The position numbers and the translations under genes are program-made. The notes beneath the pieces were generated by a model. The model was not told the origin of the DNA. It did not search any database and saw only the letters and a list, made by a program, of their open reading frames with translations. From Linnemannia schmuckeri (lineage: Eukaryota > Mortierellomycota > Mortierellomycetes > Mortierellales > Mortierellaceae): DNA of 64,000 bases. Positions 1-10,222 of the stretch are shown here, piece after piece. Location: positions 1,736,001-1,800,000 of the forward strand of contig JANATG010000006.1 in assembly GCA_029449235.1 (NCBI GenBank), written 5' to 3'. How positions within the stretch are numbered: position 1 is the stretch's first letter; each line of letters starts with the position of its first letter.

Positions 1-1648
1 GTGCCAAGTACCGCAACACCTTTTCCTGGGTCGTCCATGACCTCTGCTGCTTCTCCAGAATCCGCTGTGCCTTCTCAATATCGTCACTGGATAAAGAGTC
101 CCTCTTGATGTACTTCAAAAACATCTCTTCCTCGCTCGAAAGCCGTGGCACGCCCATGATCCCGCACTGAAATTTTACAAGGCCCAAACATGTCCAACCC
201 GGTCCTTGGAGAATGTCGTTGATTGCGACAGCGAGTCCTTGTCCTTGTAGCGACTTCAACTTTGGGCACTCCACGAGCACTTGGTGGATTTCCTTGAAAC
301 ACCGTTGCGTAACACTGAATTGAAGTCGTTCCATGTTCCTGCAGGTCTGAGCAATCGTAGAGATAGCCTCGCGAGGGATGTAACACACCTCCAGGTTGAC
401 TAGGTGAGGTGCTCTGGAAAGTAACTGTGTAATATTCGACGGGTACCAGGGGTGATTCTGGATGTATATAGACCGCAGCTGAACATCCCCTTGGTCGACT
501 GCTGCAGTGCTGTTGTCGTTGGAGGTCTCTGGTACTGAGTAAATATTCAACACTTGCAACTTCTCCAGGCCAGGCAGCATCCGCAAGATAGTTAGGAGAG
601 TGATAAAGTTGGTAAAGTTGTTGAATGTGGTCACTTTCCTGACCTTGGGGAAGCAGACCTTCAACAGCGTCAGGCTCGCGACATTCGACGATGAGAGTCG
701 TTCGACAAATGGATGAGTTACTATTTCTTCTGAATTTGGCTCGAGTACCTTGTTCCTTGACGAAGTAAAGTAAGGTAGTTCGAAGGTCCGGAGGGCAGGA
801 AAGGCTCGCAGGACTCGATGCGCATCCTTTGTCACCAGGGAGGCAAAAATCGTGATATGTTGAAGGGTCGTGCAGAATCCTGGCGGCAGCTCACTCAATC
901 CTGCCACCTTGCCGGTGTACACAAACGAGGTAATCCACGGGAAATGTGTCGGTAGCCGCTGCAGGACAAACTCGTCCAATCCAGAGCCATCCAGCTGCAG
1001 GTATCGAAGTTTGTGTAAACCCAAGAGTGTCGACATTACGAAGGCTTCTACCTCTGCGGTGGGCACACCTGGGGAGGCCATCGTGAACCCAAAGAGGGCC
1101 TCGTGGGCACCAGTCGATATCCACAAGTGCTTCAGATTCGGGTTGTTGCGGATGATCTGCCAGCATGCCCGAGTGCGATTTAACGACAAAGGGGCAGGAA
1201 ACCGACGAGTGGTGACTGAGAAGAGAGCCTTGGAAATGTCGGCATATTCATCGGGTAAGGTCTCTCCAGATGGTTTGGTAAAGTGTCCATGAATCCTCAA
1301 CAACGTTAGCTGTGTGAGGGGCGTCCTTAAGATCGTGACGAGGAGCCATTGGTCGTAGAGGGTGAGGTGCCGGACATGGTCCTTGTGTTTCTGGATAAAC
1401 GTCGCCCGTACGGCATTATTGGTATCCGCTGCTGCGACAATGGCTTCCCACTTTGTTCTGTTCTGGTGTCGGGACGTGTCGAACCATGGTCTTGAACGGT
1501 CGCTCACAGTTCTGGCAATATAGGGTGTGAAGAGGGTTTCCCAGAGACGGCAGACAAGGCGACACCTAAGGAGGTCTTTTGGTTCAACAATATAAAGAGC
1601 GATTAGGTGCAGGACCTCCGGGAGATGGAGTGCTGATGGTGAATGCAT
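1..1648 (-). CDS. F-box/LRR protein, 3' end cut by window edge
   Basis: The minus-strand frame is open from the ATG at 1648-1646 to the window edge, about 549 codons with no stop, so the C-terminus lies outside. The first 50 residues form an F-box (LPEVLHLIALYIVEPKDLL, then the CRLVCRLWETLFTP block). The rest is irregular LRR-like sequence with repeated Leu spacing. A GVPRLS segment near residue 505 matches the GLTRLT/GIPRLT segment of the neighbouring family members. By family knowledge the F-box would bind Skp1 and the LRR part would bind a substrate for SCF-mediated ubiquitination; the substrate is unknown. There is no in-frame ATG further upstream before the intergenic DNA. It is the most diverged member with the shared GxxRL segment. 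A real gene is very likely; the specific function is not known. Confidence 0.85.
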   Translation of the reverse strand, partial: MHSPSALHLPEVLHLIALYIVEPKDLLRCRLVCRLWETLFTPYIARTVSDRSRPWFDTSRHQNRTKWEAIVAAADTNNAVRATFIQKHKDHVRHLTLYDQWLLVTILRTPLTQLTLLRIHGHFTKPSGETLPDEYADISKALFSVTTRRFPAPLSLNRTRACWQIIRNNPNLKHLWISTGAHEALFGFTMASPGVPTAEVEAFVMSTLLGLHKLRYLQLDGSGLDEFVLQRLPTHFPWITSFVYTGKVAGLSELPPGFCTTLQHITIFASLVTKDAHRVLRAFPALRTFELPYFTSSRNKVLEPNSEEIVTHPFVERLSSSNVASLTLLKVCFPKVRKVTTFNNFTNFITLLTILRMLPGLEKLQVLNIYSVPETSNDNSTAAVDQGDVQLRSIYIQNHPWYPSNITQLLSRAPHLVNLEVCYIPREAISTIAQTCRNMERLQFSVTQRCFKEIHQVLVECPKLKSLQGQGLAVAINDILQGPGWTCLGLVKFQCGIMGVPRLSSEEEMFLKYIKRDSLSSDDIEKAQRILEKQQRSWTTQEKVLRYLA

Positions 1649-2092
1649 TCCGTGTGAATGGCGGGAAGTGAGGCTGTAGTTGTGAAGCCTATGTGCAGAA
1701 GGAAGAGAAGTATAGTAAACAGAGCAGAGAGAAGGGGAAAGCGAAAAACGGGGAAGGCAAACAGGATTTCTAAAGGTGATCACGGACCCTTCGTTCTTCT
1801 TTCACACCAACTGCGTCTCGCAATGCCGTGTCTTTCGGACAATTCAATTGCAAACAGAAATGCCTAGCTATAGTCACGGTCATGTTCTTGTGTGACAACA
1901 ACAACAACATCAGAAGCAGCAGCAGCAGTAAAAAGAAAAGAGAAAGGTATTGCTTTACTCTCTGTACAAAAGAACACAAATCGATGACTCTTCTTGACTC
2001 GTCCTCGCTCACGTTGATACTCTTCACTTTCTCGCCCTCTCTCTTCTTTTATCAAACACGCTTGCTTCTATGTAGGGAAAAAAATCCGATGA
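1649..2092. other. intergenic, upstream of the first F-box gene
   Basis: No convincing gene. It holds the 5' flank of the minus-strand gene starting at 1648 and the 3' flank of the gene ending at 2093. A CAA/CAG microsatellite-like stretch lies at about 1897-1930. Short ORFs on both strands are low-complexity. Confidence 0.6.
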
Positions 2093-3895
2093 CTATCGTA
2101 AAAGTACTTGTGGCTCCTTAGCTCGATGCCGCACATCCTTCCTCAGCCCCTGCATGATTGTCCGCAACTCGTCTCGCCTACCATCGGGCTCACAGCGAGG
2201 CAACAGGTTCTCGTGTAAACCTCGCATTTCCTTCAGTCTCGGCCAACTCATCGCCATCCATTCCAGTTCCTCTCTCCCGATCCAATGGTCGACCCCCTCA
2301 AACCCGAACACCTCCAGTCGAGTTAATGCTGACAGACGACCCAACCCCGAAGCTAGCGAGAGCTCCAGGGTATTGCTGATTGAATTGCCTTCATATCGAA
2401 TGTACTCTTGCCCATCCACCATCTTGACCTGAGGGTTCGCGTCGCGCGATGGATAGATGTTCCTGTATTCGTAACCGAGATCCAACGTCTGGAGCATCCT
2501 CAAACCGGCCAATTGATTGTAGACTCGATCATGTTGGACCTGTAGGTTCGCTTGAGTGGTTTTCAACCGATCTCGATACTGCCGGTGCCGCTCCAAGATC
2601 ACCTCAGATTCACCCACAGCCATAGATGGAGTAGGTTGAAATGGTCGGCCCAGTTGCTGCTGCTCTACCTTGGCAACAATCTCCAATAGCGCTTGTTCGT
2701 GACTCGTCAGCCGTGTCAGTCCAACAATTTGACACCGAAACACTTCCAATTCGCGGCAGACCCAGGGTCGTTGAATCAGCTTTTCAGCCTCGATCTTGTG
2801 GTGAATCCCGTCAAAGACCCGTAGCTTGGTGCAGGTCTGGAAGAGGACATTGGGGATGTTGAGGACAGGGCGCGGTTTGTAGGAGAAATGAATTGAGTCC
2901 CCGTCGAGAGTCTGTCGAAACACTTGTAATTGCGAGGCATGCGTTGCCAGGGACAGGGCGGTGTCTGGACAGAGCATGTTGGCGCTGAATTCTTTCAGCT
3001 GTGGCATCAACGGGAGTATCCAGGCTGCCAGCGGAAGGTCAATGTCGCGTAGATCCTGCCGTCGAAGGTAGAATCCTTTGAGTCGAAGAGGGGTGTTCAC
3101 TAAAAGTGTCTCAACATCCTGTTGAAAGGTCCGTCCCACATCAAATAGACCTGCAATGGCGAAATCCTCCAGGTTGCGCAAGCGGTTCAAAAGAACAAGG
3201 AATGTGCGCCCCTCGATATAATTCGTCATCTCTAATGACCGAATCTGTATATGAGTATCCAGACCTACTGCCTTGGCAAACACCAACCCACTGCAGAGAA
3301 GACTTCTGAGGTTCGAAAACCGTTCCAGAATCACGGCAGGTTCCAACGCGCCTGTATAGTCCTGCAAAGTGACAAAGTTTTTGAGCGAAGCGAGGACAAT
3401 GTCACACACCGAGACACTGACATTCTCCAGCAACCCCCTGACCGCACTTCCGAATCTCAAGGTCTCCAGGTCCTTATTGGAGTACACAAAGTCCCAAAGA
3501 TTGCCATCCCCCCCTGCAGGATCTGTGTATTGGGTGTCGGGCTCTTTATCTGTAGGATCGTAGATCTTTAGGACTCTAAGTTTGGTGCAGACTCCATCGC
3601 CACTGACAATATCCAACATCGCTTGGGAGTAGATATGAAGCTCTCGGATAAAGTGGCCGTACTTGAAAAAGCAAGCTTGGACTGGCTCTAAATCCTGTGT
3701 GGACAGAACCCTGGACCATGAGTGCTGGCTTTCGTCGACCACGGCCCAAAGGTACGGAGCCAGCACGTGGTACCAAAGGCGACAAGCTCGAATAGATGAC
3801 GCCAGGTCGATCGAGTCCAGCTGTGGTCCAAGGAGGTCAACAAGTTCAGGCAGGGCGCAAAAGGTATGAGACGGTGGCCGCTTAACGCTTTGCAT
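2093..3895 (-). CDS. F-box/LRR protein, family with C-terminal GFEG motif
   Basis: A 600-residue uninterrupted protein. Residues about 15-60 are an F-box (ALPELVDLLGPQLDSIDLAS followed by the CRLW block and PYLW). The long middle is LRR-like. The C-terminal third carries two family signatures: a VFRCQIVGLTRLT segment near residue 390 and LEVFGFEGVDHWIGREEL near residue 540, followed by WPRLKEMRGLHE. Predicted role by family: substrate receptor of a Skp1-cullin-F-box ubiquitin ligase, substrate unknown. A Gln-rich helix (residues about 400-450) may be a coiled coil. The start at 3895 directly precedes the F-box and fits the N-terminal length of its paralogues. Closest relatives in the window are the genes at 5913, 10785 and 20872. 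Confidence 0.9.
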   Translation of the reverse strand: MQSVKRPPSHTFCALPELVDLLGPQLDSIDLASSIRACRLWYHVLAPYLWAVVDESQHSWSRVLSTQDLEPVQACFFKYGHFIRELHIYSQAMLDIVSGDGVCTKLRVLKIYDPTDKEPDTQYTDPAGGDGNLWDFVYSNKDLETLRFGSAVRGLLENVSVSVCDIVLASLKNFVTLQDYTGALEPAVILERFSNLRSLLCSGLVFAKAVGLDTHIQIRSLEMTNYIEGRTFLVLLNRLRNLEDFAIAGLFDVGRTFQQDVETLLVNTPLRLKGFYLRRQDLRDIDLPLAAWILPLMPQLKEFSANMLCPDTALSLATHASQLQVFRQTLDGDSIHFSYKPRPVLNIPNVLFQTCTKLRVFDGIHHKIEAEKLIQRPWVCRELEVFRCQIVGLTRLTSHEQALLEIVAKVEQQQLGRPFQPTPSMAVGESEVILERHRQYRDRLKTTQANLQVQHDRVYNQLAGLRMLQTLDLGYEYRNIYPSRDANPQVKMVDGQEYIRYEGNSISNTLELSLASGLGRLSALTRLEVFGFEGVDHWIGREELEWMAMSWPRLKEMRGLHENLLPRCEPDGRRDELRTIMQGLRKDVRHRAKEPQVLLR

Positions 3896-4153
3896 GTCGA
3901 TGCTGTAGTGAGAACAAAGAAAGGAAAGGATGGCGAAGAGAAAAGGGGAAATTACCTCGACGTTTTGGGTGTTTATTCGTCATATTTTACCATGCGCCAC
4001 ATTCACTTGGACAGCGCAACGTCACTCATGATATCCCTTTCTTGACTGGCACTAGCCGATGAACCGAAAAATGGAAACTAGATTGGCAGGGTACAACTCT
4101 TCAAAGTCACTCGCGTATTCAGCTACAGACATGATAAAACCACGGGCGATATA

Positions 4154-5773
4154 TCAATATGTTAATATGCAGCAATAAGTCTGATAACCAGGTCCGAGCA
4201 AATACATCAAAGAAAGAGTAAAACACATACCCGACAACAGCCCTCGTGCCTTTACTTCATCCTCAAGACCCACTTCGGCATTTTCGTTATATTTGTTGAT
4301 CCCCGCCAGGTCCGTAAGCCGCGTCCAATGCTCCTTCGCCCAATCCAGCTCTGCTCTCGTCCAAGGCTGATGACCCGGTAGGGACACGCCTCGCAAATAC
4401 TTCAATCCTGCCAAAATGCCCAGTCCACTTGCAAGACATACTCTTATATTTCCTTTGAAAGAATCCTTTTGTTGGCGCACATTATAGTCCTTGTCGGGGC
4501 CGTTAAGGAGTAAAACTTCTAGCTCTGTCAGAGTCGAGAGATGTTGTAGGATGAACCGGTTGCACTCTTCCTCGTTCTCATCGTCACGAATTCCTGAAAC
4601 TCGATCCACTTCAAAGTACACAGACAATCGCCTCAATCTCGTACAAGCCCATCCTTGAGGAGTCAGCTCCATCATCTCCGAGACCTTCAGCAGTGGAGCA
4701 GTAACGGTCCGTAGATTCGGGCAGGACATGAGAAGCAGCAAAGACAATCGACGCCCTTTCTCCGCCGAATCGTCAATACTGAACTCTGTCAACTGCGGAA
4801 AGTAATCCCGAACGGTGAACAGTGTCTTAGGACTCCATGGTTTCCCAGGATAAAGTGTGCACCCAACTTGCTTCAGCCACGAAGAAAAGTGACTATCAAA
4901 GTCCTTTGGATGTAGCTCACTCCTTATCGCCTCCAGTCCAGAAAATCGCCTCGACAGAATGGCATCCTCAAAGAGCGGTATCACATCGTTCCTCGCCTTG
5001 GACCCTTCTAGTGTTCTCCACCATAACCGCCGCAGTTGTCCACATTGCGCCACAATCCGCGCCTGCCGTTCAAACGCCATGCCAATGCGTGACAGAAAAA
5101 GCTCCTTCATGTTGCTGAGATCAGGGTACGGGTAGTTCGTGCCCGTGAGAGGGGTGAAATATGTTCGTCGCAGCTTGAGAGATTCCAGCTGGGAGCACAC
5201 CTTCCAGAACGCCTTTGCTTGGTCATACTCGACAATATACCCGTTTTGGATTTGCAGTTCTCTAAGCCGTGGCAGCACCATGAGTGTCTCCCAGAAATGA
5301 GCCTCCGGTAAGGTTCGGAAACCTGCCAGCTCCAGTTCCTGTAACGAGTCCTTGCAGCCACGAAGGAAGTGGATCCACGGCGCCAGATCATTGGTGTTGA
5401 GGTCTCCTGATACCAAGACGATGCTCCTGAGGTTGCTGAATGGGATTTTGGCCAGTTCAAGGCTGAAGCCCCCAAGGCTGTAAACTTGTTGACGGTGTCG
5501 GACAAGGCTGTAAGCTGAAGGCTGTCGCGGGGTTGAGGAGAAGTCCTCCTGATCATGGTCGAGCTGGTCCCATTCGTCGTCGTTGGTGGGTTGACCTTGA
5601 GGTCCAAAGACAGATTCGCCTCTGCGAAGACATACGCATGTTTCATTGCAGATGAGCGGTTCGAAGGTGTGCCACCAGTCCCGACAGACGAGAATGCATT
5701 GTTTGAGATCACAGGTTCGAAGGTATCGCCGGATGTTAATCCTGATCTCGACTAGTTGGAGGGCGTGATGCAT
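4154..5773 (-). CDS. F-box/LRR protein, diverged subgroup
   Basis: The frame is open from 5896, but the preceding 41 residues are not F-box-like. The start is therefore placed at the Met at 5773, just before an F-box with YLRTCDLKQCILVCRDWW. The product is about 539 residues with an LRR-like body and ends without the GFEG motif of its neighbours, so it belongs to a separate subgroup. The last 30 codons look like intron read-through. A GTATGT donor at 4230 and a CTGTAG acceptor ending at 4123 would remove 108 bp and give a 71-bp last exon (4122-4052), for a 537-residue protein with a different C-terminus. Both models are open and the spliced one looks more natural. SCF substrate-receptor function is inferred from the F-box only. 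Confidence 0.8.
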   Translation of the reverse strand: MHHALQLVEIRINIRRYLRTCDLKQCILVCRDWWHTFEPLICNETCVCLRRGESVFGPQGQPTNDDEWDQLDHDQEDFSSTPRQPSAYSLVRHRQQVYSLGGFSLELAKIPFSNLRSIVLVSGDLNTNDLAPWIHFLRGCKDSLQELELAGFRTLPEAHFWETLMVLPRLRELQIQNGYIVEYDQAKAFWKVCSQLESLKLRRTYFTPLTGTNYPYPDLSNMKELFLSRIGMAFERQARIVAQCGQLRRLWWRTLEGSKARNDVIPLFEDAILSRRFSGLEAIRSELHPKDFDSHFSSWLKQVGCTLYPGKPWSPKTLFTVRDYFPQLTEFSIDDSAEKGRRLSLLLLMSCPNLRTVTAPLLKVSEMMELTPQGWACTRLRRLSVYFEVDRVSGIRDDENEEECNRFILQHLSTLTELEVLLLNGPDKDYNVRQQKDSFKGNIRVCLASGLGILAGLKYLRGVSLPGHQPWTRAELDWAKEHWTRLTDLAGINKYNENAEVGLEDEVKARGLLSGMCFTLSLMYLLGPGYQTYCCILTY

Positions 5774-5912
5774 TCGAGCCTCGTGCGCGAGATGCTGGAG
5801 TTGTGGAGGGTCAAGGAAGGAGTAAAAAGAAGAAAAAAAGGGGTCCGAGACAAAATTAACCGTGTGCCGACGGTACCTGGCAATCGTATGTTTCAAACTG
5901 CTTTAAATATGA

Positions 5913-7733
5913 CTAACAATGAAAGGTTAATAGGCGCACGTCAGGACGCAGCGCCATAAACTGTGCCCGCAATGCATCCTTAGCCGGGTCCATCTCCGTC
6001 ATCGGGGTCGCACTCGGCTTGAGTCCATACAACAAACAAAGTCGAGGCCAGCTCTGCGCAATCCACGCCAGCTCTGCAGGCCCCACCTTGCTTGTCATTC
6101 CATCGAAACCAAACACATCCAGTTTTGTCAGCGTAGAAAGTTGACCCAGGCCTGTCTCTAGAGTAAACTCAAGACTGCCAACCCCTTCAAGGACAGGGTC
6201 CAACCACAAAACTAACGTCGTCAACTTTTTCAAATTGGCGAGACGGCTGTACACTTGATGGTGCCAGTATCGACTTTGCTGCTGCATAAGAAATGCCGAC
6301 TGCTGTCCCACCAAAAACCGGTTCGTGTCACCCGAGGTTGTCGATATGGTGCTGTGCACTACTTCCTCGGTCTGCAGCAGACGCTCAGTGCCAACAATCT
6401 GGCACTTCAACACCTCCAGACCTTGGCACACCCATGGTCGTTCCTCGTCCAGTCGCGTCGCTTCAACGTTGTATCGGGAGGCATCCAAAACTCGCAACTT
6501 TGGACAGCCCTCCAAAAGGTAACCCAATGCGTTGACTGGCACTGGCTTTGCGGAATCCTGATCGACAGATAGGGTCACTGTTTCAAGTTGTCGACAACAC
6601 TCTACGATGGTGAGAATAGTAGTCTCGTCAAGATTCCCGGCAGTTAAGTCGCGCAGGTCCGGTAGGCATGGAATGGTTGCTCTCAGAATCTCGTCTTCCA
6701 AAGGTGTTGTTCGTCCGAGGTACAGGAGTTGGAGCAAGGTTGGTTTGATGTTGTTCCTTGCTTCATGAATAAAGTTTTCCTTGCAGTACGGTGTTGCGAC
6801 TCGGAATCCTCCTGCCCAGAGCGAGCGCAGATTCGGAAGGTGTTGCAGAATACTGACAAAGAGTAGAGTGTCGATACAGTCCTGAAGACGAAGCGCCTGG
6901 AGGGATGGCAATGTCGTTTGAAATGGGCTGGAGCTGACAGTCCAACTTGACGAGTCGTAGTATCGAATGTGTGGCAACGTTTCCAGCAGCGCTCCAAGAT
7001 CATTGCAGTCAGCGTAGTCGTACAGGACATGAAAGCGCCTTTTAGATGCAAGTGTGTCGTAAATTGAGGCAGCAAAGTCGACTGTCTGCAAGTCTCGTAA
7101 GGTGGGGCTCAGTCGTACACCAGAGAGATCCTCATTTTGTTGAATGAGGCGATGGAAAAGATTGGTCATTGTCCATTCCCGCTGCTGCAATGTTACCTCT
7201 CTTTCGGCCAGTGTATCTGGCGCAATCGAGTCACCACCGAAAAGAGACATTCGATTAACCATGTTACGCATGGCTGAGGCTAACAGGCCTGCTCCTGGTC
7301 CCGCCTGTGGTTCTCTCCGTCTGTTTGTTTGAAACTCCTGCTCCTCTAGAGTTGTTTTGTTTTTGAAAGGGTTCGACAGGATGAGGGTGTGGATGTTGGT
7401 GCAGGATCCACAGAAATGGGCAACCTCGAGTGTGATTCCCCATTGTATACTCAGGACACGGATCCAGATCCCATATTTGTTAAAAGTTGCCCTGATCCAG
7501 TTCCTGTCTTTGCCGTTGTTGATGCGGGGATAGTCGTGGGCCTTGAGGATCTTGGGCCATTGGTACTCGGTGTCGTCAATTGTGTGCCAGAGGGATGGGA
7601 CCGCAGCCTTGTTCCAGAGACGAGAGACTTGTACGCAGGAAAAGAGATCCGGAGGGTCCAGAAAAGTACTGATATGAGAGACCAGTTCGAGCAGACCGAG
7701 AGCCTCTTCGGAGGGGTTACGAATCAGCGTCAT
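5913..7733 (-). CDS. F-box/LRR protein, GFDG-motif member
   Basis: The frame extends to 7844, but its first 37 codons translate a poly(T) tract and are taken as 5' UTR. The Met at 7733 begins a 606-residue protein with an F-box at residues about 12-60 (LLELVSHISTFLDPPDLFSC, then RLWNKAAVPSLW and TIDD). Residues about 85-110 match the family WIRxxFxKYG block. Towards the C-terminus are KCQIVGTERLL and LDVFGFDGMTSKVGPAEL with WPRL. It is a paralogue of the genes at 2093, 10785 and 20872. A 29-nt poly(A) run lies 33 bp upstream of the ATG and may set promoter accessibility or affect the 5' UTR. SCF adaptor role is inferred from the family. Confidence 0.88.
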   Translation of the reverse strand: MTLIRNPSEEALGLLELVSHISTFLDPPDLFSCVQVSRLWNKAAVPSLWHTIDDTEYQWPKILKAHDYPRINNGKDRNWIRATFNKYGIWIRVLSIQWGITLEVAHFCGSCTNIHTLILSNPFKNKTTLEEQEFQTNRRREPQAGPGAGLLASAMRNMVNRMSLFGGDSIAPDTLAEREVTLQQREWTMTNLFHRLIQQNEDLSGVRLSPTLRDLQTVDFAASIYDTLASKRRFHVLYDYADCNDLGALLETLPHIRYYDSSSWTVSSSPFQTTLPSLQALRLQDCIDTLLFVSILQHLPNLRSLWAGGFRVATPYCKENFIHEARNNIKPTLLQLLYLGRTTPLEDEILRATIPCLPDLRDLTAGNLDETTILTIVECCRQLETVTLSVDQDSAKPVPVNALGYLLEGCPKLRVLDASRYNVEATRLDEERPWVCQGLEVLKCQIVGTERLLQTEEVVHSTISTTSGDTNRFLVGQQSAFLMQQQSRYWHHQVYSRLANLKKLTTLVLWLDPVLEGVGSLEFTLETGLGQLSTLTKLDVFGFDGMTSKVGPAELAWIAQSWPRLCLLYGLKPSATPMTEMDPAKDALRAQFMALRPDVRLLTFHC

Positions 7734-7766
7734 TTTTGTTGCGGGTGGGAGATACGAGTGCGTGTG

Positions 7767-7797
<31 letters not shown>

Positions 7798-8116
7798 AAG
7801 GAAGATGGGGACGACAGGAAAACGACCCGAGATAAACAAAACAAAGCGGTAGGATGACCAGTAGCATCTTAGCCCCTGCCTTTGCCACGCAATTCGCGGC
7901 AAAGAGTCGAACGAGATAGTCACGCACACTAAGCGAAAGCTCTCATTTCGCATTTTTTTTTTTATAGTTTACACAAACAACCCTAACCTCACCCACCCAT
8001 TTCTATCAAGTGTCAAGGAATGCGCTAAAGACGGGTTGGGAAACCATGGGACAACAGTAGCGGGTGCTGGCACAACTGGCTAGTTTGACACACCATAAAG
8101 TTCTTGCGTTAGCATT
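7734..8116. other. intergenic between an F-box gene and an F-box relic
   Basis: Apart from the poly(A) run, no gene-like sequence is seen. A second A/T run is present near 7952-7963. The region may contain more degraded 5' parts of the relic that starts at about 8117, but no F-box is recognisable there. Confidence 0.5.
7767..7795. repeat. poly(A) run of 29 nt in an F-box promoter/5' UTR
   Basis: An uninterrupted run of 29 A on the plus strand (T on the coding strand), ending 33 bp upstream of the ATG at 7733. Such poly(dA:dT) tracts often exclude nucleosomes at fungal promoters. Confidence 0.95.
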
Positions 8117-8444
8117 CAAGCGGCCTCAAGGTCATCGACGACGGTTTAAAGAGGATGATGCGTACGTTGAATATCTCTTAGACACGCTTGAGCTGACTTT
8201 GGCCAGCGGGCTGGGTTAGCTTGCGGCTCTCGAGGGCTTGGAGATGTTTGGGTTTGAAGGATGCAACCACGAGATCAATAGACCGGAACTCGACTGGATG
8301 CTCAAAAACTAGTCTCGTCTCAGGACAATACGTGGATTACGACAAAACGGCATGTTGACTTCCAGGTTTGAGATGCACAAGATAGAACTACGATCATATG
8401 TGCAACATATTAGACCCAACATTCAACAACAGGATGGCAAATAA
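8117..8444 (+). pseudogene. C-terminal relic of an F-box/LRR gene
   Basis: One frame from about 8117 to the TAA at 8442-8444 encodes the last ~105 residues typical of this family: LDTLELTLASGLG, then LEMFGFEGCNHEINRPEL, an RTIRGL-like segment and a final helix ending near the stop. It contains only two in-frame stops, TAG at 8217-8219 and TAG at 8310-8312. The second replaces the conserved Trp of the W-P-[RK]-L segment. No F-box or middle part is recognisable upstream. It is a decayed paralogue of the genes at 10785 and 20872 and probably young, since the frame is otherwise intact. Confidence 0.85.
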
Positions 8445-8539
8445 TAGACATTTGAGGTACCCTTATATCAAGATCCACGCACGTAGAAAGAATAAGCAAA
8501 CTTCAAGTATGTTGAAAGAATAAGCAAAGTGTGTATTAT

Positions 8540-10222
8540 CTATCCATCATTTCTGTAGGTAATGTTGTGCTTTACCAAGAGCTCTTGCAGAAAACAGTCT
8601 TGATTCACGTCGTCATGGTTAAGACTTCCTTCGACGATACTAAGTTTTGGCCAGTTATCAATCATCCAACAGACATCTGACGACTCCAGCTTCTGCTTCG
8701 CCTCGCAAACGTCCAAAATGTAAAGATTCTTCAAACATGAAAGGATATCGAATCCATAAGCGATGCGGAATTGCAATCTTGGAGCCTTGACACCACTAAC
8801 AGCACGAACAGCCAGCTGCTCCAATCCAACAAGCGTTGAAATTCTGTCAATCACCAGCCGGTGTCGTCTCTGGTCGTCCTCCGCATCGATCGCTCCTCTC
8901 ATATCGAACTGAGCTTTGAGCAGCCTCAAATTAAGGCGTGCCCAAGGTCTGCCGCGCTCAATATCCTCAGCCGTTAGACGCTCCACTCGCAAGGATGTCA
9001 GCTTTAAAGACGACTCCAACGCCTCTTGCACTAGGGCACTCGTGAAGCTTGATGACCGTGTGATCGCCAGTAGCCTTAGACTATCGCAGTGTCTCTTCAA
9101 TGCCTCTAAACCCAACGGTTCAAAGGCGGTGCCACTGCAATCCAGTTCCACCAGCTGCTGTGTGGGGATCGACTCGAGGACGTGATCAAATCCTTCGTCC
9201 TGAATAAACTCGAGCGCTTCGCATTGGTATCGGTCATACAACCCAGACACGACCAGGGACCGGAGATGCATCCGTGTCCCGGGTTAAACGAGTCGGCGAA
9301 TATCGTCTGTGTTTGGCAGGGGCCGGTTCACAGAAATGCCACTGTCTTGTTTCAGCAGACGGTGATGCATCGTATAGTGGGTGCGTCGTGTGGTCGCTTG
9401 GCAATGAATTTTTTGGACGCAGAGGCATTGCACAGGAAATCCGGGTTGTACCAGGACCGAGGGTCCTATAATATCCCTGAACTTTACACTCTGCGGAAAA
9501 TAGGGTCCATCAGCGTGGGCGGGCAGTGCCGCACAGAGTAGCCTGGTATGACTGTCCCAGAGCCCCTGCAGCTGTGCAGTTTGACAGTCGGAGCGTCTTG
9601 CTTGTTCGGCAAACGGCAAAAAAAAGGGAACGGACATGCGGTCGATGGTGTGGATGTAAGTCGAGCATGTCTAGTCGCAGTCCAGTGAGATTTGTGGTTG
9701 CAGTGTTTGCTGCCGTCCTGACATCTTGTTGATCGTTCTGTGACTCTATCGGGTGGGCAAGGGCCTCTACACTTTATGCCCTAGATGCGGGACAGGCTCG
9801 TGAAACGTCCATCTTCGCAAGCCAGGGTTCATGCATACCAACTCCCGGAGGGCATCTATGATGTCGTCAACACTGCCAACTTGATCGGGCTTTACAGCTT
9901 CGTCATCCTTGTCATCCTCGTCGCAGTCGTAGAAAGCCTAATAGCCAAAACCTTTTATATTGATTGAGGTCAAGTTTCGAAATTCGAGCAAGAATGACGA
10001 ACGCAGTGGAGGTATCTGGACGAGTGCAGGAGCGGGCCGATGGGTCTTGTCGCAGACGAGGTGGAGATGTTTGAAGAGGAGCGGTTCGAGGATCTGATGG
10101 AAGTAACGGGAGATCAGCAGGTTGGAGGCTAATGACTCGCTGTTCATAAAAGAGCCGACGGTATAGAGTATTTCGGGGACATCGAGCGCGGAGTAATGAG
10201 GTTGAAGCGACATGGAAGGCAA
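8540..10222 (-). pseudogene. decaying F-box/LRR gene, second subgroup
   Basis: The ATG at 10222 opens 94 codons with an F-box-like N-terminus (LDVPEILYTVGSFMNSESLA, then SRYFHQILEPLLF), stopped by TAG at 9938-9940. The same frame continues with LRR-like text, meets further stops near 9785, and becomes open again from 9271 to 8540 (243 codons of clear LRR sequence, with a TAA at 9284-9286 just before). Between about 9580 and 9785 the LRR-like reading is in another frame (LTGLRLDMLDL), so there is a frameshift as well. An alternative is a multi-exon gene, but no convincing splice pairs were found. It lacks the GFEG motif of the main subgroup. Confidence 0.65.

Noticed and set aside
5107..5712. 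201-codon minus-strand ORF inside an F-box gene
   Set aside because: Shifted frame of the F-box/LRR coding sequence at 4154-5773.
9785..9967. 60-codon plus-strand ORF with a hydrophobic stretch
   Set aside because: Antisense to the N-terminal part of the decaying F-box gene; composition explained by the complement.
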